From Leucobacter denitrificans (GTDB lineage: Bacteria; Actinomycetota; Actinomycetes; Actinomycetales; Microbacteriaceae), in assembly GCF_014396385.1 (NCBI RefSeq), contig NZ_CP060716.1, positions 930,001-994,000 of the forward strand: a DNA stretch of 64,000 nt, given 5' to 3'. The position numbers and the translations under genes were made by a program. Positions 18,315-27,071 of this stretch are shown piece after piece. Numbering within the stretch: position 1 is the stretch's first letter; every line of letters begins with the position of its first letter. Below the pieces are notes generated by a model. The model saw only the letters and a program-made list of their open reading frames with translations. It had not been told where the DNA came from and did no database searches.

Positions 18315-18332
18315 GATGCCCCTAACCGTACT

Positions 18333-18890
18333 CTAGGCGACCCGCCGATAGTGCGCGGCGAGCACGCCGTTACTCATTGGTTCCGCTGAAATCAGTTTCA
18401 ACTGTCGTGCGCTTGGTAACCCGCCTTCGTACAGCTCGGGTCCATGCCCCGCAATCACTGGGTGGATCAGGAACCTGTACTCATCGATCAGGCCTAACCG
18501 GTCCAGCTCTTTGGCAAGCTTTCCGCTGCCGAGAAGCACCCCTTCGGGAGTGCTGTCCTTAAGTTCTTGAACTGCAGTCCGCAAGTCTCCGACGAGGTGG
18601 TGTGTGTTGGTCCACGGAAAATCATGTCTCGTCGTCGACATGACATACTTCGGCTTACTCTCAAGCTTGACCGCCCAATCACGTTCCGCTGCGGGAGCTT
18701 CGATTTCACCGCGGGCGACTGCCGGCCAATAACTCTCCATCAATTCGTAGGTGGTCCGGCCCCAGAGCATTGCCCCGGACTCATCCATTAGACGAGTGAA
18801 GTAGGCGTGCGTCTCGTCGTCAGCGATCCCTTCTTGGTGGTCGATACAACCATCGAGGGTGACATTAAGACTGAACGTCAAGCGAGGCAT
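18333..18890 (-). CDS. Dihydrofolate reductase-like (RibD C-terminal domain) protein
   Basis: I chose the ATG at 18890 (MPRLTFSLNVTLDGC), where the DHFR-like fold begins; a longer frame to 18947 adds unrelated residues. The 185-residue protein has the RibD_C/DHFR-like motifs: SLNVTLDG, MLWGRTTYELM, VLLGSGKLAKEL, and a C-terminal HYRRV. This group are NADPH-dependent reductases of unknown substrate, distinct from true folate DHFR. Its start lies 26 bp inside the end of higA with no clear Shine-Dalgarno sequence, so translation is probably coupled to the antitoxin gene. Confidence 0.8.
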   Translation of the reverse strand: MPRLTFSLNVTLDGCIDHQEGIADDETHAYFTRLMDESGAMLWGRTTYELMESYWPAVARGEIEAPAAERDWAVKLESKPKYVMSTTRHDFPWTNTHHLVGDLRTAVQELKDSTPEGVLLGSGKLAKELDRLGLIDEYRFLIHPVIAGHGPELYEGGLPSARQLKLISAEPMSNGVLAAHYRRVA

Positions 18891-19191
18891 CGGCGGCACG
18901 CAAAGGAGCGATTTCGGCGATCTCATCGGCAACGCGATCCTCAGCAAGGTCGAGATCGTAGCGCACCTGCAGATTCATCCAGAACTGTGCAGACACACCA
19001 AAATATCTACTCAGACGAAGCGCAGTATCTGCTGTAATCGAGCGCTTACCGTGCACAATTTCATTAATGCGACGCGGGGGCACCCCGATTGACACGGCTA
19101 GCTTGTGTTGTGTGATACCAAAACCGGTGATGAAGTCCTCCATGAGCACCTCACCCGGATGAATCGGGGAGAGCTTGTCAATTGTAGTCAA
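18865..19191 (-). CDS. higA: HigA-type antitoxin (XRE helix-turn-helix)
   Basis: The TTG at 19191, preceded by AGAAAGGG 9 nt upstream, gives a 108-residue protein starting LTTIDKLSPIHPGEVL, the normal HigA/VapI beginning. Longer frames run into higB. It contains the helix-turn-helix ITQHKLAVSIGVPPRRINEIVHGKR and the hallmark FGVSAQFWMNLQVRYDL. It should neutralise HigB and, with it, repress the promoter at the palindromes just upstream of higB. The start overlaps the higB stop by 14 nt, the usual toxin-first order of higBA. Confidence 0.92.
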   Translation of the reverse strand: MTTIDKLSPIHPGEVLMEDFITGFGITQHKLAVSIGVPPRRINEIVHGKRSITADTALRLSRYFGVSAQFWMNLQVRYDLDLAEDRVADEIAEIAPLRAADASLDVQS

Positions 19192-19459
19192 CGATTTCAA
19201 CCCTTTCTGGCCCAGTTGCGGTCCACACGAAGCAAATCCGCCATTGATCAATAACCCTGATGCTATGTTCTCCGACCCTGTCGCCTTTCAGTGATTCGAG
19301 CCGGTTCCCTGGCGGAATCCGGAGGTCTTCGAGTGACACCGCTGCTTCCACCTGGCGCAGCTTCCGTAGCGCAACCGAATGAATCCGAGGATCGATCGAC
19401 CTTACCCGTTCCCTACGCCACAATCGCTCAGTGTCCTTATTACCGAACGATCTAATCAT
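19178..19459 (-). CDS. higB: HigB-type mRNA interferase toxin (RelE superfamily)
   Basis: The 93-residue protein matches the short HigB/RelE form: an N-terminal MIRSFGNKDTERLWR, a helix ALRKLRQVEAA, PPGNRLESLKG, and the C-terminal IRVIDQWRICFVW followed by VEIVDYN. It is a ribosome-dependent endoribonuclease. The gene is intact, with ATG at 19459 only 13 bp from the operator. It is the first gene of the higBA operon. Confidence 0.93.
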   Translation of the reverse strand: MIRSFGNKDTERLWRRERVRSIDPRIHSVALRKLRQVEAAVSLEDLRIPPGNRLESLKGDRVGEHSIRVIDQWRICFVWTATGPERVEIVDYN

Positions 19460-19471
19460 GATATCAAAACA

Positions 19472-19502
19472 TAACGCCAGGCGTTAATAACGTTTGGCGT
19501 TA
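19472..19502 (-). promoter_or_regulatory. Tandem palindromic operator of higBA
   Basis: Two 15-bp palindromes, TAACGCCAGGCGTTA (19472-19486, perfect) and TAACGTTTGGCGTTA (19488-19502, two arm mismatches), are separated by one base. They lie 13-43 bp upstream of the higB start, exactly where HigA dimers bind in known higBA promoters. Two adjacent sites suggest cooperative autorepression. Confidence 0.85.
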
Positions 19503-19740
19503 GGCAAGAGGACACGTCCGGGCCTGTCCACTCAGTTCGGTGTTGAATCCATTTGTATAGTATCTGATTCCCATAGGTCGAGTCTGCATCCACGCGGGTC
19601 GGCTATCAGACCAAATCAGTCAGCCTGTGGAGAAAATGGGTCAACAACCTAATGTGAGCGATCACCCATCCTCGATCTCAAGGCGGAAGGCAAAGTGGAA
19701 GATCGCAGTCCTGACCCGATGTGGGAACGACCTGAAGCGG

Positions 19741-20298
19741 TCAAACAGGACTCTCTACACCAACGGATTCTGGGCGAACACACACGGCGTGCACATTGAT
19801 TTGTGCCTTTTTATACCGTGACCAACCGTCGCCATTCGGCGCGTCCCACTGAAAGCTGCGCCCAGCACGGTTGAGACGGTCGTGCTCTTCTTCAGTAACC
19901 CAACATTTCTGCAGAAGACGATCAAAAATCTTAATCAAGTGCTCAGGTGAGCCAGCGGGACCACCAGCAATTGGTGAGTGGCTCGTGTTTGAGCGAGGAT
20001 CGGCTTGGCGCGGATCAACAATCTCGATGATGATACGTTTCATGGGTACAACATGCTCGACAACTCTTTGTTCAAGAGGCAATCTCATGGCGTCGAGCGT
20101 CGCAAACGTAACAGCGTGAGCAGTGTCCAACTTTTCAAGAATTCGGCGAAGTCTTGCAGGGTATCCTCTTGACCCCTTAGACCACAGCCTTCCTCCTGAA
20201 TCGAGAAACGGTCGGACCTCACCCTCAATGAGTTCAAATGTCTCGTTGGCTACTCGAAGGCGATACTCGTCACTGAATGCAACGTTGGAGCCGGACAT
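19741..20298 (-). CDS. Hypothetical protein
   Basis: The 185-residue frame starts at ATG 20298 (MSGSNVAFSDEYRLR). It has a helical N-terminal half, a segment VVEHVVPMKRIIIEIVDPRQ in the middle, a Gly/Pro-rich loop, and a charged helix CWVTEEEHDRLNRAG. Composition and codon use are less GC-biased than in the housekeeping genes around it, and it lies next to the toxin-antitoxin module, which suggests accessory DNA. No family is recognised. It runs on the minus strand between higBA and yjdM. Confidence 0.6.
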   Translation of the reverse strand: MSGSNVAFSDEYRLRVANETFELIEGEVRPFLDSGGRLWSKGSRGYPARLRRILEKLDTAHAVTFATLDAMRLPLEQRVVEHVVPMKRIIIEIVDPRQADPRSNTSHSPIAGGPAGSPEHLIKIFDRLLQKCWVTEEEHDRLNRAGRSFQWDAPNGDGWSRYKKAQINVHAVCVRPESVGVESPV

Positions 20299-20315
20299 CG
20301 AACTCAATCACTAAC

Positions 20316-20675
20316 TCAGTTCGCGCGCTTGACCACGCTCGACTTGAGCTGCATGTTGCCAAAACCAGGCACGCGGGCATCGATGTCGTGACCGCCAGCG
20401 CCTCCGGGGTTGAGACGAATACCGGTCACCTTGGTGCCGACTTTGATGGTGCCGCCGCCACCGCCGGAGACCTTCACAGTTTTCACGAGCGTAACGGTGT
20501 CGCCATCAGAGAGCACGTTACCCACGGCATCCTTGATCACAGGCTCTTCAGGCTCACGCGCCTCAGCTTGATCTGCCGACCACTCGTGTCCGCACATGGG
20601 GCAAACGAGCAGCGCGCCTTGCTCGTACGCGTAAGGCCCGGCACACTCGGGGCACGGCGGCAACGAATCAGACAT
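20316..20675 (-). CDS. yjdM: YjdM/PhnA family zinc-ribbon protein
   Basis: The 119-residue protein starts MSDSLPPCPECAGPYAYE. It has two CxxC knuckles (CPEC at 8-11 and CPMCGHEW at 25-32) forming a zinc ribbon. The conserved YjdM domain with VIKDAVGNVLSDGDTV and VKGTGI-like residues follows. Historically named PhnA, it is not a phosphonate hydrolase and its role is unknown. The start overlaps the end of ychF by 8 bp. A Gly-rich loop replaces part of the usual VKDLK segment. Confidence 0.9.
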   Translation of the reverse strand: MSDSLPPCPECAGPYAYEQGALLVCPMCGHEWSADQAEAREPEEPVIKDAVGNVLSDGDTVTLVKTVKVSGGGGGTIKVGTKVTGIRLNPGGAGGHDIDARVPGFGNMQLKSSVVKRAN

Positions 20676-21741
20676 TGAACCGCCACTCGCAGACATCGCC
20701 GTCCTGCATGATGTAGTCCTTGCCCTCCATGCGGGCCTTGCCCTTCGCACGAGCCTCAGCAACAGACCCAGTCTCGACGAGGTCAGCAAACGAGATGATC
20801 TCGCCCTTAATGAAGCCCTTCTCGAAGTCGGTGTGGATAGCGCCAGCCGCCTGCGGCGCTGTCGACCCCTTCTTGATCGTCCAAGCGCGCGCCTCTTTCG
20901 GACCCGCCGTGAGGTAGGTCTGCAACCCAAGCGTGTCGAAGCCAATGCGCGCGAGCTGATCGAGACCGCTCTCCTCCTGGCCAATAGAAGCGAGGAGCTC
21001 CATGGCGTCCTCATCATCGAGCTCGATGAGTTCGCTCTCGAGCTTCGCGTCGAGGAAGATTGCCTTCGCAGGAGCGACTAGCGCAGCAAGCTCGTCGAGT
21101 TTCGACTTGTCGCCGAGCACGCCCTCGTCAACGTTGAAGACATAGAGGAACGGCTTCGCGGTGAGCAGACCGAGTTCGCGAATCGGCTCCAGATCCACAC
21201 CCGCGAGCGAAAGCAACTTACCTTCGTCGAGCGCCTCTCGCGCAGCCTTCGCCGCTGCGACTACCGAGGGATCGATCTTCTTGTTCTTGAGCTCTTTCTC
21301 GTAGCGCACGAGTGCCTTGTCGAGCGTCTCCATGTCGGCGAGGATCAGCTCAGTGTTGATCGTCTCCATGTCACTCGACGGGTTCACATCCCCATCAACG
21401 TGAATGACATCGGGGTCAGAGAAGCCACGCACGACCTGTGCAATTGCGTCGGCCTCGCGAATGTTCGCAAGAAACTTATTGCCAAGCCCCTCACCCTCGC
21501 TTGCACCTTTCACGATGCCAGCGATGTCGACAAAACTCACGGGCGCAGGCAGGATCCGCTCACTCCCGAAAATCTCGGCTAGCTTGTCGAGTCGGGGGTC
21601 AGGAAGGTTCACGACACCAATGTTTGGCTCGATTGTTGCGAACGGGTAGTTCGCGGCGAGCGCGTCATTCTGGGTAAGTGCGTTGAAGAGGGTCGACTTG
21701 CCGACGTTCGGGAGTCCGACGATTCCAATAGTTAGAGCCAC
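20668..21741 (-). CDS. ychF: Redox-regulated ATPase/GTPase YchF (OLA1 type)
   Basis: The GTG at 21741 gives the canonical 357-residue YchF starting ALTIGIVGLPNVGKSTLFN. The P-loop is at about 9-17, the YPFATIEPN switch follows, then the DIAGIVKGASEGEGLGN G3 region and YVFNVDE. The C-terminal TGS-like domain ends in DYIMQDGDVCEWRFNV, as in all members. It is a ribosome-associated P-loop NTPase that prefers ATP and takes part in stress responses. It is well conserved and intact. Confidence 0.96.
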   Translation of the reverse strand: MALTIGIVGLPNVGKSTLFNALTQNDALAANYPFATIEPNIGVVNLPDPRLDKLAEIFGSERILPAPVSFVDIAGIVKGASEGEGLGNKFLANIREADAIAQVVRGFSDPDVIHVDGDVNPSSDMETINTELILADMETLDKALVRYEKELKNKKIDPSVVAAAKAAREALDEGKLLSLAGVDLEPIRELGLLTAKPFLYVFNVDEGVLGDKSKLDELAALVAPAKAIFLDAKLESELIELDDEDAMELLASIGQEESGLDQLARIGFDTLGLQTYLTAGPKEARAWTIKKGSTAPQAAGAIHTDFEKGFIKGEIISFADLVETGSVAEARAKGKARMEGKDYIMQDGDVCEWRFNV

Positions 21742-21752
21742 GAGGGTCCAGT

Positions 21753-22178
21753 CTACGCGACCGCGGGAGGCCAAACGCCGATGATCACCGCCATCACGAC
21801 GAACGTCACGAACTCGTGCGCAATATTCATGATGGTGAGGCCGGCTGGTCTGCCCTCAAACGCATCGTGCGTAATGAACCGAGCAGCGGTGAACCCAGCC
21901 CACAAAATCACCGCGGTAAGCAGCGCCGCGAGCAAGAATGATCCACCGTAGAACTCATTTGAGATCCACGTTGCGCCCGCGAGTACCCACGCAGAAATGA
22001 GGCTCACGATCACGGTGACCACAATGGGTCCAACCGCACTCTTGCCTGAGTTGGGGTCGACTTTCGCTAGCCGCATCCAGGCATTACCAAACACCTTCGG
22101 GGTGTACCAGACTGAGCCAACGACCATCGTGGATATCGCGGCGATGATTACGGCCCAGTAATTAATGACGGGAATCAT
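21753..22178 (-). CDS. DUF1761 membrane protein
   Basis: The 141-residue protein starts at ATG 22178 after AAAGGAGACTGCC. Four hydrophobic helices and the N-terminal signature GSVWYTPKVFGNAWMRL are typical of DUF1761. The function is unknown. It lies 11 bp upstream of ychF on the same strand and may share its transcript. Confidence 0.85.
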   Translation of the reverse strand: MIPVINYWAVIIAAISTMVVGSVWYTPKVFGNAWMRLAKVDPNSGKSAVGPIVVTVIVSLISAWVLAGATWISNEFYGGSFLLAALLTAVILWAGFTAARFITHDAFEGRPAGLTIMNIAHEFVTFVVMAVIIGVWPPAVA

Positions 22179-22284
22179 GGCAGTCTCCTTTGACTCACTC
22201 ACCGAGCGGTGTACTAGCGAGTTTAGACGCTTGCAAGCGCATCGCACACGGTTGCTTGTCGGCGGGGTGTGTCAGGCTATACGC

Positions 22285-22869
22285 GTGCCCATAGATTTCA
22301 CCGCTATCGACTTCGAGACCGCGAATAGCCACCCATCCTCTGCGTGTTCCGTTGGGCTCGTTCGTGTGCGTGACGGTGTTGTGGTGGATCAGGATTACTG
22401 GCTGATCCGACCCCCTGAGGGCCACGCCGAGTTCTTGCCTTTCAATGTGAAGATTCACAACATCACGGCAGAAATGGTTGCAGAATCGGCTCCATGGGAG
22501 GGGCAACTCGAGCGGCTTCGGGATTTCATCGGTACTGATGTCGCGGTTGCGCACAATGCGGCGTTCGATATGGGCGTGATTCGGGCGGCCTGCGCTGAGA
22601 CAATCACGCCTACACCTCGACTGAAATACCTCTGCAGCGTGCTCGTCTCGCGAAAGACCTACGAGATTCCGTCGCACCGTCTTCCGCTCGCGGCTGAGGC
22701 CGCGGGATTCGGAGAGTTTGCCCATCACGATGCTCTCGCCGACGCCGAGGCGTGCGCGGCGATCATCATTGATGCGGCGAAGCGTCACGAGGTCGCCGAT
22801 GTGAAAGCCCTCGCGAAGAAGGTCGGGCTCACAGTCCAGCAGCTCAAGGCGATTCCGCTGAAGCTGTGA
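22285..22869 (+). CDS. DnaQ-like 3'-5' exonuclease (DEDDh)
   Basis: The GTG at 22285 gives 194 residues starting PIDFTAIDFETAN, which holds the first catalytic Asp-Glu pair of the DEDDh family. The second motif is VAHNAAFDMGVI, and the third is HHDALADAEACA with the catalytic His and Asp. A short C-terminal helix pair follows. It is a stand-alone exonuclease of the DNA polymerase III epsilon type, probably for proofreading, repair or RNA trimming. The frame upstream to 22165 overlaps the divergent gene and lacks family similarity. Confidence 0.87.
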   Translation: MPIDFTAIDFETANSHPSSACSVGLVRVRDGVVVDQDYWLIRPPEGHAEFLPFNVKIHNITAEMVAESAPWEGQLERLRDFIGTDVAVAHNAAFDMGVIRAACAETITPTPRLKYLCSVLVSRKTYEIPSHRLPLAAEAAGFGEFAHHDALADAEACAAIIIDAAKRHEVADVKALAKKVGLTVQQLKAIPLKL

Positions 22870-22900
22870 CTTCCACGTAGCCCGTCATAAGATGCCAGAT

Positions 22901-23746
22901 ATGACTGCAAAGGCGAGGATACGGGCTGCTGCAACGGCGATGCTCGTCATCACCGCAGTCACTCTTTCAGGGACGCCGAAATGGTTGTTTCGCCCGACCT
23001 CACATTAGAGCAGGCCGCAGAAATTGCGGCCGTGAGTTGCGCTCACGCAACCAAGATCACTCAGATATCACTCTCAACTACCGAGGGATACGGCGAGAAC
23101 GGTCGGGTGGACTCCGTGATCGCTGAAGATTCATGCATCGACGAAAGTGCTCTCGTACGCTTCGCTCAGATGTGTTCGGCCATGAACGACCTGCTGGAAC
23201 AGGGGTATGTTGGCGAGTTCTACGTCGAAGGAATCTACGGACCAGACGGGCGCCTCAGCGAGGCTCCCGCAGAACTCGATGGTCATTTCGGGCTGCGTGC
23301 AGGCGCAGCCGAAGAAGAAATGCTGATCGTTGCGCTGCGCGCGATCCACACCCGAATTTCTGACTCATCGTTGGAGTTCACTGGCTACGTGAGCGAGAAC
23401 GGCACACTACTGTCACCCACCGAGAACACGCTGACCGCGCGACTCTCACCCGATACGAAACTTGATAAGCATCTCCCGTTCGTCAACACACTGTTCAGTG
23501 GCTGGCGCCACTCGGTTGCGGTGACTGACAACTCCGTCGCAGTACAGGTGAGCAACAGCCTCAATCTTGCATCTCAGCAGCTGCGGGATCTCATCGCTCA
23601 GGGTGAAGCTTCGGGAATCGAGGTCTGGACCAGACGCCGAAACTACCGCACACGAGCGTCTCGTCACCGATGCCCGCAGCGGCGTCTTCGATGAGGTGCG
23701 TCTCGGTGGCAACGGAATCGAAAGTGTGGATCAGATCGTCGAATAG
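22901..23746 (+). pseudogene. Lipoprotein gene broken by two frameshifts
   Basis: ATG 22901 opens a signal peptide (basic start, then MLVITAVTLSG) in frame 2. The expected lipobox cysteine codon is damaged: after TCAGGG one base is missing before GCCGAAATG, and the protein continues in frame 1 to about 23628. Around 23625-23630 the sense frame returns to frame 2 and continues as PDAETTAHERLVTDARSG to TAG 23744-23746. The two shifts restore the original frame, so one ancestral gene of about 280 codons is clear. The middle part alone could still be translated from ATG 22981 but would not be exported. The family is unknown. Sequencing errors at both sites are an alternative. Confidence 0.75.
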
Positions 23747-23782
23747 TCAGGGTTTGTCGGTGGTCAATGACACCATGGGTGC

Positions 23783-24973
23783 ATGACGATTTCTCCAGTG
23801 GTGTTCACGCTTTTGCTCGTGGTCGCGCTCGTGCTTGGCGCGGGAATTGGTGCGCTGATTATGGCGCTCCGGGGCCAGCGAGTGCAGCAAGAACTAGCCG
23901 TTTCTTCGGCCCGGTCCGAGGGGCTCGAGGAGCGGCTTCGAGAAGCTCAAGCAAACGCTGAACGGCGCATAGAGCTCGATCGTGAAGAGCAGCGAGTGCT
24001 GCAACAGCTCGCGCCGCTGCAGTCGAGCCTCGGCAAACTTGAGCGCACCGTGGTCGATATCGAGCAGCAGCGGGCGCGCCAGCACGGTGAGTTGACTGAG
24101 CAGTTGCGAGAGGCGGCCCGGGCCGAAGAGAAACTTCGCGGCACCGCCGAAAGCCTCGCGTCTGCGCTCCGTTCAAACAACACTCGTGGCCTGTGGGGCG
24201 AAACGCAACTGAAGCGCATCATCGAGGCGGCTGGCATGCTTGAGCATGTCGATTTCGAAGTACAACAGCATATTCAGACACTGAATGGGGCGGTACGGCC
24301 CGACCTCGTCGTGAAGCTGCCCGGCGGCAAATCGATTGCGATTGATGCGAAGGTGCCGTTCGATTCGTACCTCACGTCACAATCGGTTCGAGGTGACGAA
24401 GAGCAGACGTCCGCGCTCCTCGCGCAACACGCAAAGGCCATGCGCGACCACATCGTCACCCTGAGCGGTCGCGACTACGCCGCAGCGCTCGGTGACTCCC
24501 CAGAGTTTGTCATTGCGTTCGTGCCGAGCGAGTCCCTGCTGTCTGCAGCGCTCGATGCAGATCCCGTGCTCCTTGAATTCGCATTCGAACGCCGGGTGGC
24601 TCTCGCCTCACCTGTCAGTCTCTGGTCGATTCTCAAATCTGTCGCCTACAGCTGGCGCCAAGAATCGCTCTCGAACGAGGCCCGCACCCTCTTCGAGCTA
24701 GGCCGCGAACTGAACAAGCGACTCGGCACGACAGCTGGGCACCTCGACAAGCTCGGTCGAACACTGTCACGCAGCGTGCAAGATTACAACGCTTACGTCG
24801 GCTCGCTTGAACGCCAAGTACTGCCTACAACACGCAAAATCGGCGCGTTGAACGGCGACGCACTCAGTGAACCATCACAGCTCGAAGATGCGGTGAGACC
24901 GCTGGTTGCCCCAGAGTTCGCATCGCTCGAGCGTGTAGAGGCACAAAGCTCAAGCTCAGCGAACGAGAGCTGA
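23783..24973 (+). CDS. rmuC: DNA recombination protein RmuC
   Basis: The 396-residue protein has an N-terminal membrane helix (VFTLLLVVALVLGAGIGALIM), a coiled-coil to about residue 130, and the RmuC nuclease-like domain with NNTRGLWGETQLKRIIEAAGM, RPDLVVKLPGG and IAIDAKVPFDSY. This order is characteristic. RmuC limits recombination of inverted repeats and is thought to be a restriction-endonuclease-fold nuclease. The ATG at 23783 matches the membrane-helix start. Confidence 0.95.
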   Translation: MTISPVVFTLLLVVALVLGAGIGALIMALRGQRVQQELAVSSARSEGLEERLREAQANAERRIELDREEQRVLQQLAPLQSSLGKLERTVVDIEQQRARQHGELTEQLREAARAEEKLRGTAESLASALRSNNTRGLWGETQLKRIIEAAGMLEHVDFEVQQHIQTLNGAVRPDLVVKLPGGKSIAIDAKVPFDSYLTSQSVRGDEEQTSALLAQHAKAMRDHIVTLSGRDYAAALGDSPEFVIAFVPSESLLSAALDADPVLLEFAFERRVALASPVSLWSILKSVAYSWRQESLSNEARTLFELGRELNKRLGTTAGHLDKLGRTLSRSVQDYNAYVGSLERQVLPTTRKIGALNGDALSEPSQLEDAVRPLVAPEFASLERVEAQSSSSANES

Positions 24974-24999
24974 GCGTCTCGGCGTCAGTTCTGGCTGTG

Positions 25000-25983
25000 T
25001 TAGTCCCAGCGGTTCGGATCCATGTCACTCGTGACGTGGCGAATTGTGCCAGAGTGTGAGCGCATCACAATGCTCTCCGCGCGAACGAATGGACCGCGAC
25101 GCTGCACACCGTCAACGAATTCGGAGTCAGTGATGCCGGTCGCAACAAAGTAGCAGTTGTCACTCGCGACAAGGTCGTTAGCTTCGAGCACGCGGTCGAG
25201 ATCATGCCCCGCGTCGATAGCTCGCTGGCGCTCCTCATCATCCTTTGGCCAGAGACGACCCTGAATGACTCCACCAAGCGCCTTCACCGCGCACGCGGTG
25301 ATGATGCCCTCGGGGGTACCGCCGATACCGACACACAGGTCAATCCGCGAATCCCAACGCGCAGCGTTCACGCCACCAGCCACGTCGCCGTCCATAAGCA
25401 GACGCGTTCCAGCCCCAGCCTCACGAATCTCCTGAATCAAACCCTCGTGACGAGGGCGATCGAGCACTGCAACGCGAATGTCTGAAACATCAACACCCTT
25501 TGCCTTCGCGAGGTCACGAATGTTCGCTCCGATTGGCTTGCGAATATCGACAATGCCAACGCCATCGGGCCCGCACACCAGCTTGTCCATGTAGAAGACA
25601 GCTGACGGGTCGTACATGCTTCCGCGATCCGCCACAGCGATCACCGAGAGTGCGCCGGGGCGACCCTCGGCCGTGAGTCGCGTGCCGTCAATGGGGTCAA
25701 CCGCGACATCGCAGTCAGCTCCGAGGCCGTTGCCCACTACTTCACCGTTGTACAACCATGGAGCGTCGTCTTTCTCGCCCTCGCCGATCACGACCGTGCC
25801 ATTCATATTCACGGTCGAGAGGAAGCGGCGCATCGCATCGACAGCAGCACCATCTGCAGCGTTCTTGTCGCCACGCCCGATCCACGGAGTAGCGCGCATC
25901 GCGGCCGCTTCAGTGGCTCGCACGAGCTCCATCGCGAGGTTACGGTCGGGCTGCCAATCGCCGAGCGAAGTAGGTTCAGTCAT
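25000..25983 (-). CDS. glpX: Class II fructose-1,6-bisphosphatase (GlpX)
   Basis: ATG 25983 (MTEPTSLGDWQPDRNLAMELVRATEAAA) gives 327 residues. Metal and substrate motifs are GRGDKNAADGAAVDAMR, VVIGEGEKDDAPWLYNGE, VDPIDGT and IGIGGTPEGI-like VGIGGTPEG. It removes the 1-phosphate of fructose 1,6-bisphosphate in gluconeogenesis, the sole such enzyme type in many actinobacteria. It is divergent from fbaA, the aldolase acting on the same metabolite, with 59 bp between the start codons. Confidence 0.96.
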   Translation of the reverse strand: MTEPTSLGDWQPDRNLAMELVRATEAAAMRATPWIGRGDKNAADGAAVDAMRRFLSTVNMNGTVVIGEGEKDDAPWLYNGEVVGNGLGADCDVAVDPIDGTRLTAEGRPGALSVIAVADRGSMYDPSAVFYMDKLVCGPDGVGIVDIRKPIGANIRDLAKAKGVDVSDIRVAVLDRPRHEGLIQEIREAGAGTRLLMDGDVAGGVNAARWDSRIDLCVGIGGTPEGIITACAVKALGGVIQGRLWPKDDEERQRAIDAGHDLDRVLEANDLVASDNCYFVATGITDSEFVDGVQRRGPFVRAESIVMRSHSGTIRHVTSDMDPNRWD

Positions 25984-26042
25984 GACACACAGACTACCGC
26001 GTAGACTGGGGTGGCCGCAGACACAAGAGCCAAGGAGCCCAT

Positions 26043-27071
26043 ATGCCAGTCGCAACCCCGGAACAGTACGCAGCAATGCTCGACGCAGCCAAGAATGGTG
26101 GCTTCGCATTCCCCGCGGTGAACGTTTCGAGTTCGCAGACTATTAACGCTGCTATTCAGGGATTCGCTGAGGCAGGCTCAGATGGCATTCTTCAGGTGAG
26201 CTTCGGTGGCGCAGACTACTTCGCTGGCCACACCGTGCAGAACCGCGTGGGCGGCGCAATTGCATTCGCGAAGTACGCCGAAGAGGTTGCGAAGGCGTAC
26301 GGCGTCACCGTCGCTCTGCACACCGACCACTGCCCTAAGCAGCACCTCGACAACTTCGTGCTCCCCCTCGTCGCTGCGAGCGAAGAGCGCATTAAAGAGG
26401 GTGGGCTGCCCTACTTCCAGTCGCATATGTGGGACGGGTCGGCGGTACCGCTGACAGAGAATCTTGAGATCGCAAAAGAACTGCTCCCCCGCATGGCAGC
26501 GGCCGGCATCATCCTCGAGGTTGAGATCGGCGTCGTTGGTGGCGAAGAAGACGGCATCACCCACGAGATCAACGATCAGCTTTACACGACCCTCGAAGAT
26601 GCGGTCGCAACGGTTGAGGCACTCGGGCTCGGCGAGCAGGGCCGCTACCTCACCGCGCTCACCTTCGGCAATGTGCACGGCGTGTACAAGCCGGGCGGTG
26701 TGAAGCTTCGCCCAGAACTCCTTGCAGAAATCCAATCGGGCCTCGCCGCTAAGTACGGCACTGGCGAAAAGCCGCTCGACCTTGTGTTCCATGGTGGATC
26801 GGGGTCGTCGGCTGAGGAAATCGCAGAAGCGGTTCGCAATGGCGTGATCAAGATGAATATCGACACCGACACACAGTATGCGTTCACGCGCCCCGTGGTC
26901 GACTTTATGCTCAAGAACTACGACGGCGTGCTCAAGATCGATGGCGAAGTTGGCAACAAGAAGACCTACGACCCACGTGCCTGGGGCAAGCAGGCGGAGA
27001 ACAGCATGGCTGCTCGTATCGCGTTGGCCGCGGAACAGCTTGGTTCAGCCGGAAAGTCTGTGAGCAACTAG
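26043..27071 (+). CDS. fbaA: Class II fructose-bisphosphate aldolase
   Basis: The 342-residue zinc-dependent aldolase follows an AAGGAGCCC ribosome binding site. It has the catalytic HTDHCPKQ zinc-ligand motif, SHMWDGSA, the glycine-rich VGGEEDG and VFHGGSGSS, and the INMN-like KMNIDTDTQYAF region. It interconverts fructose 1,6-bisphosphate with dihydroxyacetone phosphate and glyceraldehyde 3-phosphate. Its stop TAG shares its G with the GTG start of the next gene. Confidence 0.97.
   Translation: MPVATPEQYAAMLDAAKNGGFAFPAVNVSSSQTINAAIQGFAEAGSDGILQVSFGGADYFAGHTVQNRVGGAIAFAKYAEEVAKAYGVTVALHTDHCPKQHLDNFVLPLVAASEERIKEGGLPYFQSHMWDGSAVPLTENLEIAKELLPRMAAAGIILEVEIGVVGGEEDGITHEINDQLYTTLEDAVATVEALGLGEQGRYLTALTFGNVHGVYKPGGVKLRPELLAEIQSGLAAKYGTGEKPLDLVFHGGSGSSAEEIAEAVRNGVIKMNIDTDTQYAFTRPVVDFMLKNYDGVLKIDGEVGNKKTYDPRAWGKQAENSMAARIALAAEQLGSAGKSVSN

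Noticed and set aside
19627..19821. A 64-codon + strand open frame near higB
   Set aside because: No ribosome binding site or family match, and it overlaps the minus-strand hypothetical gene.
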